The notes under the pieces are model-generated. The model was not told the DNA's origin and did no database searches. It saw only the letters and a program-made list of their open reading frames with translations. From Labrys sp. WJW (GTDB lineage Bacteria > Pseudomonadota > Alphaproteobacteria > Rhizobiales > Labraceae), in assembly GCF_001676615.1 (NCBI RefSeq), contig NZ_LYXZ01000070.1, forward strand, positions 1 to 64,000: 64,000 nucleotides of DNA. The letters are read 5' to 3'. Position 1 is the first letter of the stretch; every line of letters starts with the position of its first letter. The position numbers and the translations under genes are program-made. This document shows, in pieces, positions 1 to 8,197 of this stretch.

Positions 1-1103
1 AAGCGGTGGCAGACCTCGCTGACCGGGCGATCGGCCTTCTTGAGCACCGCCAGCACCTGCAGGGCGGCGACCAGGCCGTCGCCGGTGGTGGCGAAGTCCG
101 ACAGGATGATATGGCCCGACTGCTCGCCGCCGACATTGTAGCCCTGTGCCCGCATGCGTTCGAGCACGTAGCGATCGCCGACCGCCGTGCGCTCGAGCTG
201 CAGGCCGAGGCCGCCGAGATAGCGCTCCAGGCCGAGATTGGACATCACCGTGGCGACGATGCCGGGCTGGGTGAGCTTACCCTCGTCCTTCCAGTCCGAG
301 GCCACCACCGCCATCAGCTGGTCGCCGTCGATGACATGGCCCTTCTCATCGACGATCACCACGCGATCGGCGTCGCCGTCGAGGGCGATGCCGATGTCGG
401 CGCGCAATTCGCGAACCTTGCGTGCCAGCGCATCGGGGGCAGTGGAACCGACATCCTTGTTGATGTTGTACCCGTCGGGCTCCACGCCGATCGGAATGAC
501 GTCCGCCCCAAGTTCCCACAGGGCTTCCGGGGCGACCTTGTAGGCAGCGCCATTGGCGCAGTCGACCACGACCCTGAGGCCGTCGAGGCGGAGCTGGCGC
601 GGCAAAGTGCGCTTGGCGAATTCGATGTAGCGGGCGCGCACGTCGTCGATGCGGCGGGCCCGGCCGAGATCGCGCGAGCCGGCCAGCCGCGACGACAGAT
701 TGGTGTCGATCAGCGCCTCGATGGAGCGCTCGGTCTCGTCGGAGAGCTTGAAGCCGTCGGGGCCGAACAGCTTGATGCCGTTGTCGTCATAGGGATTATG
801 CGAGGCTGAGATCATCACGCCGATGTCGCAGCGCAGCGAATTGGTGAGCATGGCGACCGCCGGTGTCGGCATCGGCCCCAGCAGCATCACGTCCACGCCG
901 ACGGCGGTAAAGCCCGCCACCAGGGCATTCTCGATCATATAGCCCGACAGGCGGGTATCCTTGCCGATCACCACGCGATGGCGGTGTTCACCGCGCTGGA
1001 AGGCGAGGCCGGCCGCCATGCCGACCTTCATCGCCAGTTCCGGCGTAATGACACTATTGGCCCGGCCGCGAATGCCATCGGTGCCGAAATATTTGCGACT
1101 CAT
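1..1103 (-). CDS. glmM: Phosphoglucosamine mutase GlmM (3' end outside window)
   Basis: Interconverts glucosamine-6-phosphate and glucosamine-1-phosphate in the cytoplasm, the step before UDP-GlcNAc synthesis for peptidoglycan and lipid A. The protein starts MSRKYFGTDGIRG, the usual GlmM start. The phosphoserine loop SASHNP places the catalytic serine at residue 101, and the metal-binding DGDADR motif and the late GEQSGHIIL sugar-binding loop are all visible. About 367 of the usual roughly 450 residues are inside the window; the C-terminal phosphate-binding domain lies beyond position 1. In many alphaproteobacteria glmM follows ftsH, but that cannot be checked here. Confidence 0.97.
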   Translation of the reverse strand, partial: MSRKYFGTDGIRGRANSVITPELAMKVGMAAGLAFQRGEHRHRVVIGKDTRLSGYMIENALVAGFTAVGVDVMLLGPMPTPAVAMLTNSLRCDIGVMISASHNPYDDNGIKLFGPDGFKLSDETERSIEALIDTNLSSRLAGSRDLGRARRIDDVRARYIEFAKRTLPRQLRLDGLRVVVDCANGAAYKVAPEALWELGADVIPIGVEPDGYNINKDVGSTAPDALARKVRELRADIGIALDGDADRVVIVDEKGHVIDGDQLMAVVASDWKDEGKLTQPGIVATVMSNLGLERYLGGLGLQLERTAVGDRYVLERMRAQGYNVGGEQSGHIILSDFATTGDGLVAALQVLAVLKKADRPVSEVCHR

Positions 1104-1197
1104 GCGACAACCCCAAGATTTTCTGGTGCGATTATGCCCGAATCCTTGAGCAATTTGCTTCAAAAAATGTTTTCAACCGTAACAGGCCGCTGCCTTT

Positions 1198-1665
1198 TCA
1201 GCGGCGCCATTCATAGTCGAAGGTCGGCAGGCCGGAAGCGGGGTTGACGCCGCTGCCGATGCGCTCGAAGTCCTCGCGCTCGTAGAAGCGGATTGCCCTT
1301 TCGTTGAAGGCATTGACCGTGAGGCGCAGGGCAGAGCCGGCTTTCTGCTTGGCAAACAGCATCAGCAGATGCGCCAAACCGCTGCCCTGCTCGGTCGGCG
1401 GCAGCGCGATCTGCTCCAGCAGCAAGGCGTCGTCGTCCTGCGGCGCCAGCACCAGCATGCCGACGATCGAGCCGGCGGTGGCATCCTCGCGAAGCGCCAC
1501 GAAGATTTCCGCCTCCAGCAGGTGCCAGCGGCCCCACTGTCCCGGCCAGCGGGCTTGATAGTCGAAGGCTGGATAGGTCGCTTGCCAGGCCCCGCACCAC
1601 AAGGATTTCAGGGCCGGCTCGTCGGCAGCCTCCGCCAGCCGGAGCGTGACTGCGGCCATGCTCAT
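1198..1665 (-). CDS. GNAT-family N-acetyltransferase
   Basis: A 155-residue single-domain acetyltransferase of the Gcn5-related family. The acetyl-CoA-binding part is recognisable: a beta-4-like strand (LEQIALPPTEQGSG) leads into the pyrophosphate loop and helix, and the C-terminal NAFNERAIRFYEREDFERIG is the classic GNAT ending. The substrate cannot be inferred. The start codon overlaps the stop of the upstream OmpA-like gene (ATGA), so the two are translationally coupled and probably form one operon with the TolQ-like gene. An internal ATG two codons later is an equally possible start. Confidence 0.85.
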   Translation of the reverse strand: MSMAAVTLRLAEAADEPALKSLWCGAWQATYPAFDYQARWPGQWGRWHLLEAEIFVALREDATAGSIVGMLVLAPQDDDALLLEQIALPPTEQGSGLAHLLMLFAKQKAGSALRLTVNAFNERAIRFYEREDFERIGSGVNPASGLPTFDYEWRR

Positions 1666-2699
1666 CGCTCGGTCAGCTTCAGCTCGATGCGGCGGTTCTT
1701 CTTGCGCGCCTCGTCGGTGCCGGCGGTATCGATGGGCTGGAATTCGGCAAAACCGGCTGCGACGAGGCGCTGTGCCGGGATCCCCTTCGACATCAGATAT
1801 TGCACCACGGAGATGGCGCGACTGGACGACAATTCCCAGTTGCTCGGGAATTGCGGCGAGTTGATCGGCCGGTCGTCGGTATGGCCGTCGACGCGCAGCA
1901 CCCAGGGGATGTCGGTGGGGATCTTGTCCTGCAGGTCGAGGAGGGCGGCGGCGAGCTTGTCCATCTCGGCCTTGCCTTCAGGCTGCAGCGTGGCCTGTCC
2001 CGCCTGGAAGAACACTTCCGACTGGAAGACGAAACGGTCGCCGACGATGCGCACATCGGGGCGGTTGCCGAGCACTTCGCGCAGGCGGCCGAAGAAGTCG
2101 GACCGGAAGCGGGAGAGTTCCTGCACGCGCTGGGCCAGCGCCGCATTCAGGCGTGAGCCGAGATCGGCGATCTTGGTCTGGCTCTCGCGGTCCTTGGATT
2201 CGGAGGCGTCGAGGGCCTGTTCCAGCGCGGCGATCTGGCGGCGCAGGGCCGAGATCTGCTGGTTGAGCAGCTCGACCTGCGCCATCGCCTGGTCGGAAAT
2301 ACGCTTCTGGCTGTCGAGCTCACCCTGGATCTGCGCGACCTGCCCGCCCTGGGCGCTGGCGGCTGCGGCATCTTTCTGGGCGTCGTCGAGCAGGCCCTGC
2401 AAACGCGTTTTGTCGGCATTGGCCTTGTCGAGGCCGCTGGTGAGCACCGAAAGCTGCTCCTGGGCGTTGCGGCCATTGGTGCGCTCCAGCGCCAGCAACT
2501 GCGACAATTCCGCGATCTGGGCATTGAGCCGGTTGAGCGCCTCGTCCTTGCCGGTGACTTCCTGGGACAGGAAGAACTGGCCGAGCACGAAGATCGACAG
2601 GATCATGATGATGGACAGGAGCAGGGTCGACAGGGCGTCGACGAAGCCCGGCCAGTAATTGATGCCCTCGCCGCGACGGCGGCTGCGCCCGAGCGGCAT
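1662..2699 (-). CDS. OmpA/MotB-like peptidoglycan-binding membrane protein
   Basis: A 345-residue inner-membrane protein with one N-terminal membrane segment (about residues 20-45, YWPGFVDALSTLLLSIIMIL), then a long heptad-rich, Gln/Ala-rich coiled coil (about 50-195), then an OmpA-C domain. The peptidoglycan-binding signature is clear: RVDGHTDDRPI, NWELSSSRAISVVQYL and NRRIELKL. It begins where the TolQ-like gene stops (TGATG), so the pair probably forms one proton-channel-type complex anchored to the cell wall, like MotAB or TolQR. Function is inferred from architecture. This kind of pair is widespread in Hyphomicrobiales, and no defence genes lie next to it. Confidence 0.85.
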   Translation of the reverse strand: MPLGRSRRRGEGINYWPGFVDALSTLLLSIIMILSIFVLGQFFLSQEVTGKDEALNRLNAQIAELSQLLALERTNGRNAQEQLSVLTSGLDKANADKTRLQGLLDDAQKDAAAASAQGGQVAQIQGELDSQKRISDQAMAQVELLNQQISALRRQIAALEQALDASESKDRESQTKIADLGSRLNAALAQRVQELSRFRSDFFGRLREVLGNRPDVRIVGDRFVFQSEVFFQAGQATLQPEGKAEMDKLAAALLDLQDKIPTDIPWVLRVDGHTDDRPINSPQFPSNWELSSSRAISVVQYLMSKGIPAQRLVAAGFAEFQPIDTAGTDEARKKNRRIELKLTER

Positions 2700-3688
2700 C
2701 AGTTCTTCTCGCGTTCTTGCATCAGGCGCTCGAGCACGCTCTTGATGTCGCGCTGCTGTTCGGCCTGGCTTTCGACCCAGTCGCGGATCATCTGCTGCTC
2801 GGAGCGCATATGCTGCACCAGACCCTGGATGCCCTCGGCGAGCTGGGCCATGGCGGCGGTGGCATTGCGGCCGGAACCGGCCTCTCGCGAGCCGTCGGCC
2901 ATGCGCTCGATCGCCGATTTGATCGCTGCCATCTCGCCGTCCGAACCGCCGCGGGCCAGGCCCTCGGCTTCGATGTCTGTCACGGTGGCGGCGAGCCAGT
3001 CCTCGAGCTCGGTATAGAAGCGGTTCTGGGCCTGCCCGGCCTGCAGGTCGAGGAAACCGAGGATCAGCGAACCAGCAAGGCCGAACAGCGAGGACGAGAA
3101 CGACACGCCCATGCCCTTGAGCGGGGCGGCGAGGCCGCTCTTCAGGTTTTCGAACACGGTGCTGGCGTCGCCGCCGCCCACCGACATGGAATTGATGACG
3201 TTGCCGACCGAGCCCACCGTCTCGATCAGGCCCCAGAACGTGCCTAGAAGGCCGAGGAAGACCAGGAGACCCGTGAGATAGCGCGAAACCTCGCGCTGCT
3301 CGTCGAGGCGCATGCCGATCGATTCGAGGATGGAGCGCAAAGTGGAGAGCGAGATCGAGCGACGGCCGACCTTGTCGCCCAGCAATGTCGCCATCGGTGC
3401 CAGCATCACCGGCTGGTCCCGCAGCTCCAGGCCGGGATCGCGCAGGCGATAGGCGTTGACCCAGCGCACTTCCGGCAGCAGGCGGATCACCTGGCGGAAG
3501 CCGAAGACGATGCCGAGCAGCAGCGTGAAGATGATCAGGCCGTTGAGGCCGGGATTGGCCATGAAGGCGATATAGAGCTGGCGATAGAGCACGGCGGTGA
3601 CGCAGGCCGCCAGCACCAGGAAGATCAGCATGCGGATGAAGAAGATCCGGGGGGAAGACAGCTTGTAGGGATCAAGGTCTCTGGCCAT
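2699..3688 (-). CDS. MotA/TolQ/ExbB-type proton-channel family protein
   Basis: An inner-membrane protein of 329 residues. Two N-terminal hydrophobic segments (about 15-35 and 45-65) and two further segments about 145-165 and 195-220 (LLVFLGLLGTFWGLIETVG and GVSFSSSLFGLAGSLILGFLD) match the MotA/TolQ/ExbB core. A charged, coiled C-terminus follows. I chose the ATG giving MARDLDPYK; an in-frame TTG at 3751 would add 21 residues, but those lie in a dispersed intergenic repeat and look non-coding. The partner is the OmpA-like gene coupled downstream. No strong Shine-Dalgarno is seen. Confidence 0.85.
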   Translation of the reverse strand: MARDLDPYKLSSPRIFFIRMLIFLVLAACVTAVLYRQLYIAFMANPGLNGLIIFTLLLGIVFGFRQVIRLLPEVRWVNAYRLRDPGLELRDQPVMLAPMATLLGDKVGRRSISLSTLRSILESIGMRLDEQREVSRYLTGLLVFLGLLGTFWGLIETVGSVGNVINSMSVGGGDASTVFENLKSGLAAPLKGMGVSFSSSLFGLAGSLILGFLDLQAGQAQNRFYTELEDWLAATVTDIEAEGLARGGSDGEMAAIKSAIERMADGSREAGSGRNATAAMAQLAEGIQGLVQHMRSEQQMIRDWVESQAEQQRDIKSVLERLMQEREKN

Positions 3689-3714
3689 CGCACCACGCCG
3701 TTTCAGCAATCTGT

Positions 3715-3790
3715 AGCATTTTCCAGAAAAGTTGCTCGACTTTTCGGTCAAGAAAATGCGTCAAAACAAAGACGTGGAGCAAGAATGCGA
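3715..3790. repeat. Dispersed intergenic repeat, diverged copy A
   Basis: AT-richer spacer sequence between mnmA and the TolQ-like gene. It shares the pattern gcgtc(a/g)aaacaa followed by gagcaa and gcg with the copies near 13278-13382 and 54220-54320. It also contains its own inverted segment (aatgcgat/atcgcatt) extending to about 3810. It is more diverged than the other copies. Confidence 0.5.
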
Positions 3791-3911
3791 TTTTTGGGAA
3801 ATCGCATTTTTCTCCACACGCGAACCCTCGACAGGAGGGTCCTCCTTTTCGGCCAGAGCTTGACGCAATGCAAGGACCGAAAGCACGCGCTCAATGGCGC
3901 GCCGGGCCGGA

Positions 3912-5081
3912 TCAGGCTGCAGCGGTCTGGCCGCCATAGGCGAAGACGGTCTGCGGCCGCGCGCCGCGAATGAAGCCGCCGCCGAGCACGCGGGCCTGGC
4001 CATCGGCGTGGTCGTAGAACACGGCAGCCTGTCCGGGTGAAACGCCGTCCTCGGCCTCGGCGAGCTCGATCGCGGGGCCATCGGCCCCGAAATGCAGCAA
4101 AGCTGGCTTGGGCGCGCGGGTGGAGCGCACGCGCACGGCGATTTCCAAGCCCTCCGAAGGCAGGTCTTCAAGCGCGCCGTCGCCGATCCAGTTCACATCG
4201 CGCAGAGCGACATGGCGCGTCGCCAGCGCTTCGCGCGGGCCGACGATCACGCGCGCCGCCTCGGCATCGAGACGGATGACGTGCAACGGCTCGCCGGTGG
4301 CGACGCCCAGCCCCTTGCGCTGGCCGATGGTGTAGTGGATGACGCCTTGGTGCTGGCCGAGCACGCGGCCGTCCAGATGCACGATCTCGCCGGGAATGGC
4401 GGCACCGGGCTTGAGCTTCTCGATCACCTGGGCATAGCGGCCCGACGGCACGAAGCAGATGTCCTGGCTGTCAGGCTTGGCCGCCACCGACAGGCCGAAG
4501 CGCTCGGCGGCCTGGCGTGTTTCCGGCTTGGTCATCTCGCCGAGCGGGAAGCGCAGGATATCGAGCTGCTCCCTGGTGGTGGCGAACATGAAATAGCTCT
4601 GGTCGCGCTCGGCGTCGCGGGGGCGGAACAGGCCGCGCCCGCCTGATACCGCACGGCTCGCGACGTAATGGCCGGTGGCCAGCACGTCGGCGCCGAGGTC
4701 GCGCGCCGTGCCGAGCAGATCGCGGAACTTGACGCGCTGGTTGCACTCGACACAGGGAATCGGCGTCTCGCCGGCCACATAGGAATCGGCGAAACGGTCG
4801 ATCACCGCTTCCTTGAAGCGGCTTTCATAGTCGAGCACGTAATGGGGAATGCCGATGCGGTCGGCGACCTCGCGCGCATCGTGAATGTCCTGGCCGGCGC
4901 AGCAGGCGCCCTTGCGATGGACCGCGGCGCCATGGTCGTAGAGCTGAAGCGTCACCCCGATCACGTCATAGCCCTGCTCCTTGAGAAGAGCGGCGCAAAC
5001 GGAAGAGTCGACGCCGCCCGACATGGCAACAACGACACGGGTATCCTGCGGCCGGCGCGGCAGGTCGAGCGAGTTCAACAT
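3912..5081 (-). CDS. mnmA: tRNA-specific 2-thiouridylase MnmA
   Basis: Catalyses 2-thiolation of the wobble uridine (s2U34) of tRNA-Lys, -Glu and -Gln, using ATP and a persulfide relay. The 389-residue protein has the PP-loop SGGVDSS at about residues 21-27, the catalytic cysteine in CVECNQRVKF and the second, persulfide-bearing cysteine in DSQDICFVP. FGLSVAAKPDSQD and the HYTIGQRKGLG signature are family hallmarks. It stands alone on the minus strand, between a repeat and a 306-base spacer. Length and all motifs are intact. Confidence 0.97.
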   Translation of the reverse strand: MLNSLDLPRRPQDTRVVVAMSGGVDSSVCAALLKEQGYDVIGVTLQLYDHGAAVHRKGACCAGQDIHDAREVADRIGIPHYVLDYESRFKEAVIDRFADSYVAGETPIPCVECNQRVKFRDLLGTARDLGADVLATGHYVASRAVSGGRGLFRPRDAERDQSYFMFATTREQLDILRFPLGEMTKPETRQAAERFGLSVAAKPDSQDICFVPSGRYAQVIEKLKPGAAIPGEIVHLDGRVLGQHQGVIHYTIGQRKGLGVATGEPLHVIRLDAEAARVIVGPREALATRHVALRDVNWIGDGALEDLPSEGLEIAVRVRSTRAPKPALLHFGADGPAIELAEAEDGVSPGQAAVFYDHADGQARVLGGGFIRGARPQTVFAYGGQTAAA

Positions 5082-5387
5082 GGCTTCCTTCCGTCCATCA
5101 GAGGGTCAAGGTCTCTGCGACGGCGCTCCTTTACGCGATTTTGGCCGCGAGGGGAACGCCGATGTTCGGGGAGGCAAGGGCGAGCGACGTTGCCGCGCCG
5201 GTCTATTCCGATATTACTTTAGGGAATATGGAGGAACGATTTTCAGCGTTAACTATATTTATTAAGTATATCCTGGCGTATTGGCTTAATAAAAACTGAA
5301 GTGTTGCATTTATGTCATAGGATTTCGTGTAAAGCCGGTGCTATCAGGCGTTCATGCGCTATAAGCGCCAAGTGCTGGGGTATTAAA
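5082..5387. other. Divergent intergenic spacer (mnmA / outer-membrane protein)
   Basis: This 306-base spacer holds no gene I can support. The first part is ordinary GC-rich sequence. The second (about 5215-5390) is AT-rich and must carry the promoter of the barrel gene. A small hairpin (gcgctataagcgc, about 5357-5369) lies just upstream of the barrel start. No confident -35/-10 pair was assigned. Confidence 0.5.
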
Positions 5388-6152
5388 ATGCAGTTTTTCA
5401 GGAATGCTGTGCTTGCCGGCGTCGTGGTTCTCCTGCCGGCAGCGGCATTCGCCGCCGATCTGGCGCCGACGCCCGTCGAGCCGGTTGCGCCGGAAGTCAC
5501 GCCGTCCTTCACCTGGACGGGCTTCTATGCCGGTTTGAGCGCGGGCTATGGCCGCGGCAATCTCGACACCGATCTGAAGGCGGTTCCGACCGCGACGGCA
5601 CCGACGCTTGAGAGGGCTCTCGGTTTCGGGCTGAACGGCGGGGTCGCAAAGGTCAAGGGCAGCGCCAACGGCGTCGTCGCCGGTGGCCAGATCGGCTACA
5701 ATTATCAGATCGATCCCAATTGGGTGATTGGCGCCGAAGCCGACCTGCAATATGCCGGCCTGGACACCAAGAAGACCTTCATCGGTGCTCAGGACATTCC
5801 GGTCACGGTGAAGAATGAGCTCAACTGGTTCGGCACGGCCCGGGTGCGCGCCGGCTATGCCTTCGACAATGTCCTGATTTACGGCACCGGCGGTCTTGCC
5901 TATGGCCAGGTGAAGACCAAGGTCAGCACCGGCGGCACCAACCTGTCCGGATCGGAGACCAAGTTCGGCTGGGCTCTCGGTGCGGGCGCCGAATATGCCC
6001 TGACCCAGAACTGGACAGTGCGGGCCGAATATCTCTATGTCGATCTCGGCAAGGCCGAGACGATCAAGGCCAACAGCGAGATCGCCCAGATCACCGCCAA
6101 GACCGATGTCTCGGTGCACACGGTGCGTGCCGGCGTGAACTACAAGTTCTGA
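5388..6152 (+). CDS. Omp25/Omp31-type outer-membrane beta-barrel protein
   Basis: A 254-residue small porin-like barrel of the kind abundant in Hyphomicrobiales. It begins with a Sec signal (MQFFRNAVLAGVVVLLPAAAFA, cleavage near residue 22), then a short Pro-rich linker and the FTWTGFYAGLSAGYG entry strand typical of this family. Alternating strands follow (GAEADLQYAG, LNWFGTARVRAGYAF, LIYGTGGLAYG, GWALGAGAEYAL, WTVRAEYLYVDLG), ending in the aromatic VRAGVNYKF needed for BAM recognition. The ATG at 5388 was chosen because the signal begins there; upstream in-frame residues have no secretory character. A strong terminator follows. Confidence 0.93.
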   Translation: MQFFRNAVLAGVVVLLPAAAFAADLAPTPVEPVAPEVTPSFTWTGFYAGLSAGYGRGNLDTDLKAVPTATAPTLERALGFGLNGGVAKVKGSANGVVAGGQIGYNYQIDPNWVIGAEADLQYAGLDTKKTFIGAQDIPVTVKNELNWFGTARVRAGYAFDNVLIYGTGGLAYGQVKTKVSTGGTNLSGSETKFGWALGAGAEYALTQNWTVRAEYLYVDLGKAETIKANSEIAQITAKTDVSVHTVRAGVNYKF

Positions 6153-6180
6153 TCGGAACTTCGCTACTGCTCCAATTCTC

Positions 6181-6206
6181 AGGGCTCCGCTTGGCGGGGC
6201 CCTTTT
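6181..6206 (+). terminator. Rho-independent terminator of the barrel gene
   Basis: A 10-bp stem (agggctccgc / gcggggccct, one G-U pair) with a 3-base loop is followed by a T run, 29 bases after the barrel stop codon. Confidence 0.85.
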
Positions 6207-6279
6207 ACTTTGGCCGGTCAGCCTTGCGCCGGCCAGCCCGTCGTTCTAGTCAGGGGGCCTTTCCAGGAGACCTCGAACC

Positions 6280-6795
6280 ATGCCGGCCACGCCTGACGAC
6301 CTGTTCGCTTTCTTCGCCAAGCTTGGCATCACCGTGACGACCGTCGAGCATCCGCCGCTGTTCACGGTAGAGGATTCGAAGGCTCTGCGCGGCCAGATCG
6401 CCGGCGGTCACACCAAGAATCTCTTCCTGAAGGACCGCAAGGGCAGGCTGTTCCTGGTGGTGCTGGAGGAGGATGCCAGCGTCGATCTCAAGCGCATCCA
6501 CGAGATCATCGGCGCCCAGGGCAAGGTGTCCTTCGGTTCGGCCGAACTGCTGACGCAGATCTGGGGGGTATTGCCGGGAGCCGTTACGCCCTTCGGCGCC
6601 ATCAACGATACCGAAGCGCAGGTGACCGTGGTGCTCGATCAGGCGCTGCTCGAGAACGACAAGCTCAACCATCATCCGCTGGTCAATACGCAGACCACCA
6701 CGATCGCCCGCGAAGACCTCATTGCCTTCCTGCGTGCCACCGGGCACGAGCCCAGGATCCTTGCCGTTTCGCTGTCACAGCAGGCGGATGCCTGA
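6280..6795 (+). CDS. YbaK/ProX-type aminoacyl-tRNA deacylase (PrdX-like)
   Basis: A 171-residue trans-editing protein of the INS/YbaK superfamily, which hydrolyses mischarged tRNA-Pro (probably Ala-tRNA-Pro). The family-defining lysine is in HTKNLFLKDRKG (about residue 46), followed by LFLVVLEEDASVDLK. GVLPGAVTPFGAIND is the conserved substrate-loop region and LNHHPLVNTQTT the C-terminal motif of PrdX-type proteins. It is read alone, about 130 bases after the barrel gene and beyond its terminator. The substrate call is from family knowledge; the free-standing length fits ProXp-ala rather than a ProRS insertion. Confidence 0.9.
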   Translation: MPATPDDLFAFFAKLGITVTTVEHPPLFTVEDSKALRGQIAGGHTKNLFLKDRKGRLFLVVLEEDASVDLKRIHEIIGAQGKVSFGSAELLTQIWGVLPGAVTPFGAINDTEAQVTVVLDQALLENDKLNHHPLVNTQTTTIAREDLIAFLRATGHEPRILAVSLSQQADA

Positions 6796-6986
6796 GGCCA
6801 GGCGCGGTTCCATCCAAGCGCGCCCGGTCCTGCTTCAGAGTCTCGATGACGCCGTTGCATCCGGGCATTGAGTGCCGGATCGAGGATTTGGCGAAAACCG
6901 TCAGAAGGAACCAAGAGTCATCGACCATGACTCTTGGCATAAGCGACGCTTGGCATAAGCCCGACTTCCTGTGCCGGCGTGGTTCG

Positions 6987-7012
6987 GAAAGCCCGTCGGG
7001 TCGTCGACGGGC
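6987..7012 (-). terminator. Terminator downstream of Gly/Asn-rich gene 1
   Basis: On the minus strand an 8-bp perfect stem (gcccgtcg / cgacgggc) is followed by TTTC, 11 bases past the stop of the 7023-7616 gene. Confidence 0.6.
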
Positions 7013-7022
7013 ATGATCCCGT

Positions 7023-7616
7023 TCAGTCGAGGCAGCCGCGGAATATATCGTACTTCATGCATTTGCGGCGAGGCGCATAGGCGGTTGGGGCAACCGTGGT
7101 ACCGCGGGCATAGCGCTGGGCCGGTTGCTGCACGCCGGCTACGCCGGCCGATGGTGCGGCCCTGGGGCCAACCTGGCAGCGAATGCCTTCCGTTGCCAGG
7201 GCGCCGGCGACATCGGCGTCGTAGCACAGCATCTGGGTGGCAGCCCTGCGATAGCCCATGGATTGCAGCGTGCGGGCAAAAAGGCGAATGTTGCAGCCCT
7301 GGTCAAGCTTGGTGGTTCCGAAGCTGAAGCCGAAACCGGCACCCGAGCCGCCGACGCTGACACTGCCGAGGCAGGCTTCGATGCCGGCCGCCGCGAGGCC
7401 CGGGGCAAACGCCGCGGGAGCCTGGCGTCGATCGCGATTGTTCAGCGTCGCGCCGCCGACATTGCCGGTGATGTTGCCATTGCCGTTGCCATTGCCGGAT
7501 CCGTCGCCGGAATTATTGCCGTTGTTAGTTCCGTTCTGGGCCTGTGCCAGCGAGGCAGCGGTAAGGAAGATGACGATGGTGAAGAAATAGACAATACCCT
7601 TCGCAAGCGATTTCAT
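7023..7616 (-). CDS. Secreted Gly/Asn-rich protein with a cysteine-containing C-terminal domain (GN1)
   Basis: A 197-residue predicted secreted protein of unknown function. The ATG at 7616 has a GGGGGAA ribosome site 5 bases upstream and opens a Sec signal (MKSLAKGIVYFF to SLAQA, cleavage about residue 25). A short Asn/Gly tract follows (NGTNNGNNSGDGSGNGNGNGN). The rest is a compact domain with paired cysteines: ACLGS, an SFGTTKLDQGCN motif, YRRAATQMLCYDADV and RCQVG, and a tail KCMKYDIFRGCLD. Domains of the form CLGS, GTT, D-x-x-C and LC recur, as I recall, in hypothetical proteins of alphaproteobacteria and their phages. It is first at the distal end of the five-gene Gly/Asn array and has its own terminator. 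Confidence 0.75.
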   Translation of the reverse strand: MKSLAKGIVYFFTIVIFLTAASLAQAQNGTNNGNNSGDGSGNGNGNGNITGNVGGATLNNRDRRQAPAAFAPGLAAAGIEACLGSVSVGGSGAGFGFSFGTTKLDQGCNIRLFARTLQSMGYRRAATQMLCYDADVAGALATEGIRCQVGPRAAPSAGVAGVQQPAQRYARGTTVAPTAYAPRRKCMKYDIFRGCLD

Positions 7617-7725
7617 ATGCGTTCCCCCAAACACAAACACGCCCACAAACTTTTGGAAAGTCTATGAGGTGTACAGGAGGCTACGCTACAAATGTGATTT
7701 TCGCAATGAATACAATATTTTATCG

Positions 7726-8097
7726 CTAAGGAACCTGACGGGGAGTAATGCCGCAGCGTTGAAGTTCTTTCATGAGACGCTTGTAGTCCCAGCTATACGT
7801 TGCCTCGTTGTGGTTTTCGTTATTGTCACTTGTGAAGCAGTTTCCGTTTCCGTTACCAGAATTGAAATTACCGTTATTGTTTCCTTGATTGAAATTTCCA
7901 TTAAAGTTGCCGGTATTGCCGTTGCCGTTGTTGTTTCCTCGCCCAACGCTGTATTGAACAAGGATAACATCATCTCTCCGCAGTATCCGGATTTGAGACG
8001 CCCCGTGCTGCGGGCCTGGGACATGGCAGCGGGAAAGCGCCGGAACCTGGGGGGTGGGGGGAGTCTGCCAACAGCCGATATCGAGGTCTGCGATCAT
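7726..8097 (-). CDS. Small Gly/Asn-rich protein without a visible signal peptide, possibly degenerate (GN2)
   Basis: A 123-residue frame. Its middle (about residues 52-85, GRGNNNGNGNTGNFNGNFNQ onward) has the same alternating Asn/Gly pattern as its neighbours, and its tail is polar with two cysteines (NCFTSDN, LQRCGITPRQVP). The start at 8097 has AGGAA 8 bases upstream, resembling the leader of the neighbouring paralogue. The first 50 residues, however, are not hydrophobic and show no Sec signal, unlike the other members. Either the signal was lost by frameshift or the true start is elsewhere. It lies between the terminator of the 8198-8734 gene and GN1. Confidence 0.45.
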   Translation of the reverse strand: MIADLDIGCWQTPPTPQVPALSRCHVPGPQHGASQIRILRRDDVILVQYSVGRGNNNGNGNTGNFNGNFNQGNNNGNFNSGNGNGNCFTSDNNENHNEATYSWDYKRLMKELQRCGITPRQVP

Positions 8098-8142
8098 GGT
8101 TGCGTTCCTGTGATCAAAGACGACATGTTTCAGTATAAACCA

Positions 8143-8177
8143 TAAAGGCCGGACCGACCCAGACGGTCGATCCGGCC
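8143..8177 (-). terminator. Rho-independent terminator of GN3
   Basis: On the minus strand GGCCGGATCGACC pairs with GGTCGGTCCGGCC (one mismatch) around a 5-6 base loop, followed by TTTAT. It begins 20 bases past the stop of the 8198-8734 gene, so that gene is probably a separate transcription unit. Confidence 0.85.
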
Positions 8178-8197
8178 GAAGCTGCCTCGGCAGCCTC

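Noticed and set aside
1662..3688. Zorya-type defence pair (ZorA/ZorB)
   Set aside because: Membrane/OmpA architecture fits superficially, but no zorC/zorD or other defence genes are near, the genes adjoin glmM and mnmA, and such pairs are common in the order.
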